This document shows positions 53,690 through 62,537 of a stretch of 64,000 bases of DNA, one piece after another. Source of the DNA: Streptomyces sp. MspMP-M5. Its GTDB lineage: Bacteria > Actinomycetota > Actinomycetes > Streptomycetales > Streptomycetaceae. Where the stretch lies: assembly GCF_000373585.1 (NCBI RefSeq), contig NZ_KB891929.1, forward strand, positions 186,001 to 250,000, read 5' to 3'. Within the stretch, counting starts at the first letter, position 1; each line of letters starts with the position of its first letter. Position numbers and translations under genes: made by a program. Below the pieces are notes generated by a model, which was not told the DNA's origin, did no database searches, and saw only the letters and a list, made by a program, of their open reading frames with translations.

Positions 53690-55675
53690 TCAGCCCTTCC
53701 CGTCAGCCCCCGCCGGCGGCACCGTGAGTGTCAACGGGCCGCGGCCGTCGGCCGATCGGACCGGGAGTTCGCGGCGCAGGCCGCCGGCGGTGAGGCGGAG
53801 GGCGACCCGCCAGGTGCCCGGGGGGCCGCTGCGGAGGCGGGAGCGGGCGCGGTAGCGGTCGCCGGCGCCGCGTTCGACGGTGGTGCGCAGGGCCACGCAG
53901 CGGGTGGCGTCGCGCAGCACGAACTGGAGGCCGGCGTCGGCGGGGCAGCCGGGGAGGGTGACGCGGGCGGCGACCGTGGCGCGGCCGGTGCGGGTGCAGG
54001 CGGCCTCGCCCCGGAGGTCGGTGCCGAGCGGGCGGCGGGCGCCGTCGTGGTCCAGGTCGAGGTGGAGGTGGCCGTGCGGGGAGGAGAGGAAGAGGGCGGC
54101 GACGGTGGGTCCTTCGGGGCCGTGGCCGACGACGCGGGGCGTGGTGTCGGTGGCCGGTGCGCCGCCTTCGGGGACGAGCCAGGCTTCACGGCGGAGGCCG
54201 GCGGCGTCCACGCCGGCGTCGACACCGGTGTCCACCCCGGCGTCGGCCCCGTCCCCCTCCGCCGCCACCGCGATCTTCAGGCCCCAGATGCCGTCCGCCA
54301 GTGGGGTGCCGTGGGCGGCGGTGGCCGGATCGAGGGCGGCGTGCCAGGTGTCGTCGGGGCCGAGCGAGGCGGGGACGCGGAGGTGGGCGCCGCTGCGGTG
54401 GAGGACGAGATCCACGTGATCGGCCCCGACGGGACCGGTGGCACGGAGGGTGGCGGTGCCGTGGAGGTGGAGGACGCCGCCGACCCACTGGAGGCCGGTG
54501 AGGCGCTGGTGGACGGCGATCCGGTCGGTGAGGTCGTAGAGGGCGTCCGGCAGCGGGTGGTCCGGGTCGCGGAAGTGCGGGTAGGCGGCGTAGGCGCGGC
54601 CGTTCTCGATGCGGGGGCGGCCGGCCGCGGGTGCGGTGCCGGGGGCGGAGTCGGCCCGGACGACGTCGGTCAGTTCGGTGTCGAGGCCGGCGCGCAGGCA
54701 GTGGGCGCGGAGTCGGAGGCCGGGCGGGAGGGCGGCGGAGACCCGGTCGGTCAGATAGCGGTCGACGAGGGGGCGGGCGGCCTCGCGCATCGCGCGCCGG
54801 CCGGCCTCGTCCCGGGCGAGGTAGGGGGCCGCGAACGGCATGAGTATCTCGCCGTGGAAGTGGCGGACCATCAGTTTGTCGCGGTCCGGGCCGGGTGGGA
54901 CCTCGGCGGCGAGGCCGGCCAGGACGGTGTCGATGTAGGCGAGGTAGGCGGGCCAGTCCATGTCCTGGCGGGAGGCGTTGCTGTCGTCCGCGCGGCCGTG
55001 CAGGTAGTAGCAGTCGTAGTCGGCGAGGACGGAGACGGTGCCGGCGCGCAGCAGGGCGGCGATGCCGAAGGGGAGGTCCTCGGCGAGCAGCCGGCCCTCG
55101 ACGAAGCGCAGGTGGTGGCGCTCGACGAAGGAGCGGCGGAAGAGCTTGTAGGCGGCCAGCGACCAGTAGACGGGTGAGTCGAAGACCGAGACGCGGGGGC
55201 TGGTGGTGCGCAGGTCGACGGGGGCGCCGCGGCCGTCGGTGCCGACGATGCGGCCGTAGACGATGTCGGAGCCGTGCTCCTCGGCCATCCGGGTGAGGCG
55301 GTCCAGGGCCTCGGGGCCGAGGTGGTCGTCGGAGTCGAGGAAGAAGACGTAGTCGCCGGTGGCGCGGTCCAGGCCGACGTTGCGGGGTCTCCCGGCGCCG
55401 CCGGAGGCGGGCTGGTGGACGACCGTGAGGCGGGGGTGGGCGGCGGCGGCCTCGTCGAGCCAGGCGGCGCTGCCGTCGGTGGAGCCGTCGTCGACGGCGA
55501 TGATCTCGATGCGGTCCGGGTCGAGGGTCTGGGCGAAGACCGAGCCGAGGCTGCGGTCCAAGTAGCGGCGGGTGTCGTGGACCGGCACGATCACGGTGAC
55601 GGTCGGGGCGTCGGGGCCGTGCGGGTGGCCGGGGCCACCGGTGCCGTCCTCGGGACGAGCGGAGTTGCGGGACAC
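53690..55675 (-). CDS. Family 2 glycosyltransferase with beta-rich C-terminus
   Basis: A 661-residue enzyme. The GT2 domain (residues about 24-240) shows VTVIVPVHDTRRYLDRSL, IEIIAVDDGSTDGSAAW, ASGGAGRPRNVGLDRA, and the donor-site DYVFFLDSDDHLGPE. The second half is helical, then a beta-sandwich like that of wall-polymer glycosyltransferases such as TarS/TarP relatives. It has the same architecture as the gene at 45630 and the N-terminus of the fusion at 41717, so the three are probably paralogues serving one surface polymer. GTG 55675 has GGAGG 11 nt upstream. Confidence 0.88.
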   Translation of the reverse strand: MSRNSARPEDGTGGPGHPHGPDAPTVTVIVPVHDTRRYLDRSLGSVFAQTLDPDRIEIIAVDDGSTDGSAAWLDEAAAAHPRLTVVHQPASGGAGRPRNVGLDRATGDYVFFLDSDDHLGPEALDRLTRMAEEHGSDIVYGRIVGTDGRGAPVDLRTTSPRVSVFDSPVYWSLAAYKLFRRSFVERHHLRFVEGRLLAEDLPFGIAALLRAGTVSVLADYDCYYLHGRADDSNASRQDMDWPAYLAYIDTVLAGLAAEVPPGPDRDKLMVRHFHGEILMPFAAPYLARDEAGRRAMREAARPLVDRYLTDRVSAALPPGLRLRAHCLRAGLDTELTDVVRADSAPGTAPAAGRPRIENGRAYAAYPHFRDPDHPLPDALYDLTDRIAVHQRLTGLQWVGGVLHLHGTATLRATGPVGADHVDLVLHRSGAHLRVPASLGPDDTWHAALDPATAAHGTPLADGIWGLKIAVAAEGDGADAGVDTGVDAGVDAAGLRREAWLVPEGGAPATDTTPRVVGHGPEGPTVAALFLSSPHGHLHLDLDHDGARRPLGTDLRGEAACTRTGRATVAARVTLPGCPADAGLQFVLRDATRCVALRTTVERGAGDRYRARSRLRSGPPGTWRVALRLTAGGLRRELPVRSADGRGPLTLTVPPAGADGKG

Positions 55676-55822
55676 GGGAACAGTGGCCTCCGTTCCTTTC
55701 TGCGGGTCCTCGCCCTACCCCGCCCCCTCCGGGGTAAAACGGACTATCAAGCCATCAAGCCATATAAATCGTTCGCTGCCTGTCTGTGCGCGGGGGACCG
55801 CGCCGACCTCGGAGGAGCGCCG

Positions 55823-58510
55823 GTGAGCCCGACACCTTCCGCCCCCCAAGAGGGGGTCCGGGACCGGGAGGTTGCCCGGAGTCCGTCCGGCGCGACCCGT
55901 GCCGCACCCGCGGGGCCGGCCCGGCGCCGGGCGGCCGCGCCCGGGCTCGCGGCGCTGCTGTCCATGGGCGCGTACTGCCTGGCGCTGGCCGTCCACGGAA
56001 GCTATCCGTTCGGGCCGCGGCCCCGTTCGGTGAACGATCTGGGCAACCAGTTCGTGCCCTTCCACGCCCGGCTGTGGGACCTGTTGCACGGCGGCGCCCA
56101 CGGGGACCTGTTCTTCAACTGGGGCAGCGGGTACGGCGTCCCGTTCCTGGCGGACTTCGTCACGTATCTGATGAACCCGTTCTCGCTGCTGGTGGGGGTG
56201 TTCCCGCGGGCGCTGGTGGATCTGCCGGTGTTCCTGGTGACGCTGCTGAGCATCGGGCTGGGCGCGGCGCTGATGACCGTTCTGCTGGGGCGGCTGCGGG
56301 CCGGGCCGGGCGGGCTGCGGGCGCTGCTGGCGGTGGGGTACGGGCTGTGCGCGTGGGTGCTGAGCGACGGGTACGCCGATCCGATGTGGATGTGGGGGCT
56401 GGTGTCGCTGCCGCTGCTGGGGATCGCGGCGGACTGGTGCCTGCGGCGGGTGCGGTGGGTGGCCGGGACGCTGCTGGTGGCGGTGGCGTGGGCCGGGAAC
56501 TTCTACACCGCGGCGATGGCGACGCTGGCGACGGGGCTGGTGCTGGTGGTGCGGCTGTGGGTGGAGGGGCCGGCGGAGCGGGGCGGCGCCGGGCCCGGGG
56601 GCGGGCGGCTGCGGGTGGCGGGCCGGGCGGCCGGTACGGCGGCGGCCGGGATCGCGCTGGCCGCGCCGGTGCTGACGGTGACGCTGCGGGCCAGCCGGGC
56701 CTCGCAGCAGCCGCCCCCGGCGGTGTACGAGGGGCGGCCGCCGCTGCTGGACCAGCTGGCGAAGCTGCTGCCGCCCGGGCACGGCACGGTGCCGGCGCCG
56801 AACATCTCGGTCGGGGTGGCGGCGCTGCTGCTGGCGGCGGCCTTCCCGTTCGTCCGGGCGGTGCCGGTGCGGGCCCGGGTCGGGTGGACGCTGCTCGCAC
56901 TGGGGATGGGCGCGTCGTTCGTGTGGAAGCCGACGATCCTGCTGTGGCACGGCCTGGCGCTGCCCAACGGGAGCCCGTACCGGGTCGCGTTCGTGCTGAG
57001 CGGGGTGCTGGTGATGATCGCCTGGCTGGCGCTGGCGCACCGCCCGCGGCCGCGGGAGCTGGCCGCGGGGGCGGGGCTGGTCGCGGCGCTGCTGGTGTGC
57101 TGCCGGAACCGGAGCGCAGTGAGCGGCGCGACCTGGCTCGTGGTGGCGGGCGGCGGGGCGCTGGTCCTGGCGGCGCTGGCGGCGCCGGCCCGCCTGCGGG
57201 CGCGGCGGCGGGGCCGGGCGGCGGCCACCGGGGCGCTGGCCGCCGTGGTGACGCTGACCGCGGCCTACACGGCGTTCTCGGTGACCGCCGCGCGGGACGC
57301 GATCCCGTGGTTCCGGCCGAAGCCCACCATGTCCGAACGGGCGCTGGCCGCCCGGCGCGGACTGGCCGCCCGGGACGACTGGCCGCGGTCCCGTACGGAC
57401 CCGGGCCCGCACGAGTTCGCCGACAACGATCCGCTGCTGATCGGCGGCGAGGGCGGCGCGTACTACAGCAGCTATGTGCCGGCGGCGGCCGCCCGGACGC
57501 TGCGCGGGCTGGGCGCCGGCTGGTACATCCGGGGGCGGCACACGCTCAGCTTCCAGGACCCGGTGGGGCGGGCCCTGATGGGGGTGGGCAGTGCGCTGGT
57601 GCCGCCGGCGCCGGGTGCGCCGCGCGGCCGGCTGACGGTGGTGCGCGGGCGGCCGGCGCCGCTGCTGACCGTGCGGCGCGGGCCGCTGCCGGGGCCCGGC
57701 GCCGGCCCGGACACCGTCTTCGCCCGCCAGGAGCGGGTGCTCGGCGCCCGCGTCTACGAGGTGCCGCGGCTGGTGCCCGGCGCCGGCCCGGCCCCGCAGC
57801 GGGCGCCCGGCGGCTGGCTGCTGCCGGACCGCCCGCTGCCCGGCACGGACGCCGGCGTGCTGCCCAGGCCCGACGCGCCGGGCGCCGGGGCGGCCTTCAC
57901 CGCGCGGTGCACCCCGGGCAGCCTGGCGCTGTGGTACGCGCCGTGGTTCGCGGGCGAGGTCGCCGGGCCGGGCGGGGCCGCCCGGGCGGTGGGCCAGTGG
58001 GACGGCACCGCCAACCCGCTGCGGCGCCTGGGCACCGTACCGGCGGACGGGGTGGTGCGGGTGCGGTTCACCGGGCAGCGCCGCGCGTTCGTGCCGGAGC
58101 GAGCCGTGGGCTGTCTCTCCACGGGGCGGCTGGCCGCGGCGGTGCGGGCGCTGGAGGGGCCGGTGCGGCTCACCGCGGGCGGCCACGACCTGACGGCGCG
58201 GCTGCGTCCGGGGGCGGCGGGGACCGCGGTGCTCGCCCTGCCGGCGGTGTCCGGATGGGGCTGTTCGGTGGACGGCGGGCCGGTCCGGGCGCCCGGGTCG
58301 TTCGGCGGTCTGGCGGCCGTGCCGCTGCGCCGCGGGGCGACCCGGCTGAGCTGTGCGTACGAGCCTCCGGGGCTGGCCGCGGGGCTTGCGGTGAGCGGTG
58401 CGGGGGTGCTGGCGGTGGGGGCGGTGGCCGGTACCACGGCGGTCCGCCGCCGGCGGCGCCGTCCCCCTCCATCTGCCTTCCCGAATAGTGCGTTTCATCC
58501 CGATTCGTAA
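55823..58510 (+). CDS. YfhO-family membrane glycosyltransferase (GT-C fold)
   Basis: An 895-residue integral membrane protein. After a 45-residue basic N-terminus, some 12-14 helices follow. The first outer loop VNDLGNQFVPFHARLWDLL carries the catalytic-type acidic residue seen in YfhO enzymes, and GVPFLADFVTYLMNPFSLL is also typical. The C-terminal 300 residues are an extracytoplasmic beta-rich domain. In Bacillus, YfhO transfers a sugar from a polyprenyl-phosphate donor made by CsbB to lipoteichoic acid. The adjacent GtrB- and GtrA-type genes fit this scheme. GTG 55823 has GGAGGAG upstream. Confidence 0.88.
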   Translation: MSPTPSAPQEGVRDREVARSPSGATRAAPAGPARRRAAAPGLAALLSMGAYCLALAVHGSYPFGPRPRSVNDLGNQFVPFHARLWDLLHGGAHGDLFFNWGSGYGVPFLADFVTYLMNPFSLLVGVFPRALVDLPVFLVTLLSIGLGAALMTVLLGRLRAGPGGLRALLAVGYGLCAWVLSDGYADPMWMWGLVSLPLLGIAADWCLRRVRWVAGTLLVAVAWAGNFYTAAMATLATGLVLVVRLWVEGPAERGGAGPGGGRLRVAGRAAGTAAAGIALAAPVLTVTLRASRASQQPPPAVYEGRPPLLDQLAKLLPPGHGTVPAPNISVGVAALLLAAAFPFVRAVPVRARVGWTLLALGMGASFVWKPTILLWHGLALPNGSPYRVAFVLSGVLVMIAWLALAHRPRPRELAAGAGLVAALLVCCRNRSAVSGATWLVVAGGGALVLAALAAPARLRARRRGRAAATGALAAVVTLTAAYTAFSVTAARDAIPWFRPKPTMSERALAARRGLAARDDWPRSRTDPGPHEFADNDPLLIGGEGGAYYSSYVPAAAARTLRGLGAGWYIRGRHTLSFQDPVGRALMGVGSALVPPAPGAPRGRLTVVRGRPAPLLTVRRGPLPGPGAGPDTVFARQERVLGARVYEVPRLVPGAGPAPQRAPGGWLLPDRPLPGTDAGVLPRPDAPGAGAAFTARCTPGSLALWYAPWFAGEVAGPGGAARAVGQWDGTANPLRRLGTVPADGVVRVRFTGQRRAFVPERAVGCLSTGRLAAAVRALEGPVRLTAGGHDLTARLRPGAAGTAVLALPAVSGWGCSVDGGPVRAPGSFGGLAAVPLRRGATRLSCAYEPPGLAAGLAVSGAGVLAVGAVAGTTAVRRRRRRPPPSAFPNSAFHPDS

Positions 58511-58517
58511 AATGGCC

Positions 58518-58551
58518 TTTCAGGGGACGCCCGCGCGGGCGTCCCCTGAAA
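58518..58551. terminator. 34-nt perfect inverted repeat between yfhO-like and gtrB-like genes
   Basis: Two perfectly complementary 17-nt arms (58518-58534 and 58535-58551) start 8 nt after the yfhO-like stop and end 30 nt before the next ATG. It could end or attenuate the first transcript, setting a ratio between the transferase and the donor synthase. Confidence 0.75.
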
Positions 58552-58580
58552 CCCGGCGAACTCCGGCGAACGGCCCGCTC

Positions 58581-59573
58581 ATGAAGCTCTCCATCGTCGT
58601 CCCCTGCTACAACGAAGAGGCCGTCATAGGCCGCTTCGACGACCAGCTGCGCGCGGTCCTCGACGGCCTCGCGGTGGAGTACGAGCTGTGCTACGTGGAC
58701 GACGGCAGCCTCGACGGGACCCTGCCCCGGATCCGCGCCCTGGCCCAGCAGCACCGCGGCACCACCCGCTACCTCTCCTTCAGCCGCAACTTCGGCAAGG
58801 AGCCGGCGATGCTGGCCGGGCTCCGGGCGGCCACCGGCGACGCGGTGATCCTCATGGACGCCGACCTCCAGCACCCGCCGGAGCTGATCGAGAAGATGCT
58901 CGACCTCTACCAGCTCGGCCACGACCAGGTCATCGCCCGGCGCAGCCGGGACGGCGACCGGCGGCTGCGCACCACCCTCAGCCGCCTCTACTACCGCGCC
59001 GTCAACACCTGGATCGACGTCGAACTGGTCGACGGCGCGGGCGACTTCCGGCTGCTGTCCCGCAAGGCCGTGGACGCGCTGGTCTCGCTGCCCGAGTACA
59101 ACCGCTTCTCCAAGGGCCTGTTCTCCTGGATCGGCTTCGACACCGTCAGCTTCGACTACCGCAACGCCGCCCGGGAGGCCGGCGAGACCAAGTGGCGCTT
59201 CGGCGCACTGGTCAACTACGGCATCGACGGCATGATCTCCTTCAACTGCCGCCCGCTGCGCGCCGCCATCTACGCCGGCCTCGGCCTGGCGCTGCTCGCC
59301 ACCCTCTACGCCCTGTGGGTCATCGGCGCGGCCGTCGCCGGCGGGGTCACCGCGCCCGGCTATGTGACGCTGGTGGCCATCATCGTGGGACTGGGCGGCC
59401 TCCAGATGGTGATGCTCGGGCTGATCGGCGAGTACATCGGGCGGATCTACTACGAGACCAAGCGGCGTCCGCACTTCCTGGTCAAGGAGAGCGACGGCGT
59501 CGCCCCGCCGCCCGACCCGGTGCCCGCGTCCGCCCCGCCCGGGACCGCCGCCGTCGGCCCGCGGTCCCGCTGA
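58581..59573 (+). CDS. GtrB/CsbB-like polyprenyl-phosphate glycosyltransferase
   Basis: A 330-residue DPM1-like GT2. The fold shows LSIVVPCYNEEAVIGRF, LCYVDDGSLDGTL and VILMDADLQHPPELI; GAGDFRLLSRKAVDAL and GLFSWIGFDT are diagnostic of the GtrB/DPM1 group. Two C-terminal helices (AIYAGLGLALLATLYALW and YVTLVAIIVGLGGLQMVML) anchor it. It makes a polyprenyl-phosphate-linked sugar in the cytoplasmic leaflet. Its stop overlaps the next ATG (TGATG), coupling translation to the flippase. Confidence 0.92.
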   Translation: MKLSIVVPCYNEEAVIGRFDDQLRAVLDGLAVEYELCYVDDGSLDGTLPRIRALAQQHRGTTRYLSFSRNFGKEPAMLAGLRAATGDAVILMDADLQHPPELIEKMLDLYQLGHDQVIARRSRDGDRRLRTTLSRLYYRAVNTWIDVELVDGAGDFRLLSRKAVDALVSLPEYNRFSKGLFSWIGFDTVSFDYRNAAREAGETKWRFGALVNYGIDGMISFNCRPLRAAIYAGLGLALLATLYALWVIGAAVAGGVTAPGYVTLVAIIVGLGGLQMVMLGLIGEYIGRIYYETKRRPHFLVKESDGVAPPPDPVPASAPPGTAAVGPRSR

Positions 59574-60031
59574 TGCGCGGTCCGGCCGCGGCGGTCCCGT
59601 GGGGCCAGGTCGTCCGGTTCACGGCGGTCGGCGTCGTCAACACCGTGACCTTCTACGCCTGTTACCTGCCGCTGCACCGGCTGCTGCCGTACTTCGCGGC
59701 CTACACGGCGGGCTTCGTCCTCAGCCTGGTCGGCTCGTTCTTCCTCAACACCTACTTCACCTACCGCACCCGCCCCACCTGGCGGAAGTTCCTGCTCTTC
59801 CCGCTGACCCAGGTCACCAACTACGCGGTGCAGAGCGCCGGTCTGGTGGCGCTGGTGAGCTGGCTGGGGATGGACAGCGTGGCGGCGCCGCTGGCCGCGG
59901 CCCTGCTGGCGCTGCCGGTCACCTTCCTGGTCTCCCGCCGGATCCTCCGACCACCGGTCCGCCCGGCCCCCACCCCCGAACAGCCCGATCAGCCCGAGCC
60001 GCCACCGGTGCGCTCGGGGCGGTCGGCCTAG
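59573..60031 (+). CDS. GtrA-family flippase
   Basis: A 152-residue membrane protein with four helices (QVVRFTAVGVVNTVTFYACY, AYTAGFVLSLVGSFFLNTYF and two more). GtrA proteins help move the polyprenyl-phosphate sugar across the membrane. ATG 59573 overlaps the TGA of gtrB, so the two are made together. The tail is Pro/Glu-rich. Confidence 0.92.
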   Translation: MRGPAAAVPWGQVVRFTAVGVVNTVTFYACYLPLHRLLPYFAAYTAGFVLSLVGSFFLNTYFTYRTRPTWRKFLLFPLTQVTNYAVQSAGLVALVSWLGMDSVAAPLAAALLALPVTFLVSRRILRPPVRPAPTPEQPDQPEPPPVRSGRSA

Positions 60032-60055
60032 ACACGGTCGTCGAACTCCCGTCGT

Positions 60056-60070
60056 CCGCCCGGAAGGCGG
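60056..60070. terminator. Short hairpin between gtrA-like and PIG-L genes
   Basis: CCGCC/GGCGG stem with a CGGAA loop, followed on the plus strand by GCGGGCTTTCC. It lies between convergent genes. The stem is short, so this is a weak call. Confidence 0.4.
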
Positions 60071-60082
60071 GCGGGCTTTCCG

Positions 60083-62269
60083 TCACCGGCCCTGCGCGCG
60101 CCAGGCCAGGAACGGCGCGGTCTGCCCGGGCTTGCCCTGCCGGGCCGCGTACAGCCGGCCGTCGTTGCCGAGGGCGACCAGCACCGCCCGGCCGGCCGTG
60201 TCGCCGGCCACCCCGGCCGCCGCCGAGTGCGCCAGCCGGCACCGCTGCCAGGGCTTGGGCGCGGCCTGCGCCATCGCCACCCGGACGTCGCCGGCGTCGT
60301 CCCGGCCGGCCAGCACCATCCGGTCGCCGCGGCCGGCCGGCGCCAGTGCCACCCGCCCGTAGCCGCCGGCCCGTTCGCACTGCCCGGAGACCCGCCAGCT
60401 GCCGATCGCCCGCTGCCGCTCGGCGATCACCACCCGCGCGGTCCCCGTCTGCCGGTAGGCGATCCGCACCACACCGCCGGCCAGCGGGGCGATGCTGACC
60501 GGCCCGCCCGGCTCCGGCAGCCCGGTGGCCGCGCCCGGCCGCGGCGTCTCCCCCGGCTCCTTGGACACCCAGTGCTGGACGGTCCGCACGCTGGGCGCGA
60601 CCAGGTGGATCAGCCCCTCGGCGTCCACACAGGCGTCGATCCCGTCGACGACCTGCGGGGACGCCCTGAGGGTGCCGACGCCGGCCGGGCCCTCCAGCCG
60701 GTCCCACGGCGACCACTGCGCGCCGTGCGGCCCGCTGCAGTGGCCGACGCCGCCGTCCCAGGTCTTCACGAAGACGTGCACCGTGCCGTCCCGGGCGGCC
60801 ACCGCGGCGGGGAACCCGACCTCCAGCGACCGGACCGCATCCCGTTCCGGGGACCCCAGCGACTCCCACGCCCCGAAGGCCGGCGATCCGCCCCGGCCGG
60901 TGCCGGTCTGCCGCGCGGTGACCAGCTCGCGCCGGTGCTCCGTGCCCGGCCCCGGCAGCACCGTCCGGGACGCGAACAGCTGAAGGGTGCCGTCGGGATG
61001 GCGCACCGCGTGGATCTGCCCCTCCAGCGACTCCCCGCCGACCCGGGCCGGGGCGCCGAACCGGCCGCTGCCCGGCCCGGTCTCCGCCCAGCAGTACGCG
61101 GCCCCGCCGAGCACCGCGAAGGCGGTCAGCCGCCCGTCCCGGGCCGGCCGCACCCAGGCGTTGGAGCCGGGGGCGCGCAGCCGGGTGCTGCGGGTCCAGT
61201 TCCGCGGGCTGCCGTTGAGGGCCGTGTCGCCGACCTTGCGGTCGCCGCAGCCGGCCGGGTCGCCGCACGGGCGGTGGTCGGCCCAGCCGTAGACGTCGAG
61301 CGTGCCGGCCTTGCGGCGGGCGGTGGACAGGTCGAGGTCGTTGGGCAGCACCCCGAGCTCGTAGCCGAGGTAGCTCTCCACGATGGCCGGGGCGGGGTGG
61401 CCGCGTCCCCAGTAGCGGGCCAGCGCCGCCTGGGTGAAGTGGGCGGAGGCGGTGTGGTCCTGGTGGTCGAAGTAGCGCAGACCGGCCAGCCGGGGGTCGG
61501 GGGCGGGCAGCGGCGGCTTGTCGGAGTGCACCGCGTCGGGGTCCAGGGTGCGGACGACGGTGGGCCGCACCCAGTCGAGGACCGCCGCCAGGGTGTCGGT
61601 GACCTGGTCGCGGGTGTAGCGGAACTGCCGCTGGACGGGGCTGCCCTCGGGCCGCAGGGTGGGCAGCGAGTCGGCGACCCCGAGCCAGAGGCCGCGCAGG
61701 CTGGTGGCGCGCGGCTGGCAGACCGCGCGGGCCTCGACCAGCTCCACGAAGACCAGCTGGTGCTGGGGGGCGGCGCGCAGCGTCTGGATCTCCACTTGGA
61801 AGCCGGGCAGCAGGGTGCGGGCCTCGCCGTCCCAGACACCGGCGCGGTCGCCGGTGGCCATCTGGGCGTGCGCGGCGAGCAGTCCGTTGACCCGGGCCCG
61901 GGCGAAGGCCGGCCGGTCGGCGACCACCCGGTCGTGCAGGGCGCTGCCGCGGAGGGCGTTGCGGCCGTCGGACTCACCGCCCGTCAGGCACACCGTGACC
62001 ACCCGCGCACCGCTGCGGATGGCCTGGTACAGCCCCGGGTTCATGAAGAACAGTCCGTCGTCGGGGTGCGCGATGACGTGCAGGAACACCTGCTCGGCCA
62101 GCTCCTCGGGCGGCTGCTGCTCACGGGCCGGCGGGGCCGGGCGGGCCGCGTCGGGGGACACCCAGGCCCACACACCGGCGCCCGCGGTGGCCGCGAGAAC
62201 GGCACCGCCGGTCGCCTGGAGCAGCCGGCGGCGGGAGACGAGCGGTCCTGACGGTCCTGACCGGGGCAC
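60083..62269 (-). CDS. Secreted PIG-L deacetylase with propeller-like C-terminus
   Basis: A 728-residue exported protein. A Tat-type signal (SRRRLLQATGGAVLAATAG) lies at about residues 12-33. The PIG-L/LmbE deacetylase domain (about 60-320) has the zinc motifs FLHVIAHPDDGLFF (HPDD) and RYFDHQDHTASAHF. The remaining 390 residues show repeated W-G and DGxLxLFA-type blades and look like a seven-bladed lectin-like propeller. It may de-N-acetylate a GlcNAc-containing surface glycan, which fits the neighbouring envelope genes. GTG 62269 is the only sensible start; no good ribosome binding site is seen. Confidence 0.88.
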   Translation of the reverse strand: MPRSGPSGPLVSRRRLLQATGGAVLAATAGAGVWAWVSPDAARPAPPAREQQPPEELAEQVFLHVIAHPDDGLFFMNPGLYQAIRSGARVVTVCLTGGESDGRNALRGSALHDRVVADRPAFARARVNGLLAAHAQMATGDRAGVWDGEARTLLPGFQVEIQTLRAAPQHQLVFVELVEARAVCQPRATSLRGLWLGVADSLPTLRPEGSPVQRQFRYTRDQVTDTLAAVLDWVRPTVVRTLDPDAVHSDKPPLPAPDPRLAGLRYFDHQDHTASAHFTQAALARYWGRGHPAPAIVESYLGYELGVLPNDLDLSTARRKAGTLDVYGWADHRPCGDPAGCGDRKVGDTALNGSPRNWTRSTRLRAPGSNAWVRPARDGRLTAFAVLGGAAYCWAETGPGSGRFGAPARVGGESLEGQIHAVRHPDGTLQLFASRTVLPGPGTEHRRELVTARQTGTGRGGSPAFGAWESLGSPERDAVRSLEVGFPAAVAARDGTVHVFVKTWDGGVGHCSGPHGAQWSPWDRLEGPAGVGTLRASPQVVDGIDACVDAEGLIHLVAPSVRTVQHWVSKEPGETPRPGAATGLPEPGGPVSIAPLAGGVVRIAYRQTGTARVVIAERQRAIGSWRVSGQCERAGGYGRVALAPAGRGDRMVLAGRDDAGDVRVAMAQAAPKPWQRCRLAHSAAAGVAGDTAGRAVLVALGNDGRLYAARQGKPGQTAPFLAWRAQGR

Positions 62270-62537
62270 GCCCTCAGTATTTGCGGGCCCGGGCGATCCC
62301 GCGCGGCGCACCGCCGGTTCCGCCGGGCGCACCACAACCCTTTCGGGCGAATGCCCGTCAGCGGGATGCCGACGGGCCGGCGAACGGCTGCGGACGACGG
62401 ACCGGCCCCGGCCGCGCACCCCGCGCCGTACACCGGACTGCCCCCGCCCCGCCCGGAGTTGACGGCGGACCACCTCTTCCCCCGGACAGGCGTACGGATA
62501 CCATCCCCCGGTAGGTCTCGATCGGGGGAGGCTCCAC

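Noticed and set aside
55786-58488. 900-codon frame in another phase over the YfhO-like gene
   Set aside because: Ala/Gly/Arg-only composition and no membrane helices; the chosen frame has a clear ribosome binding site and YfhO motifs.
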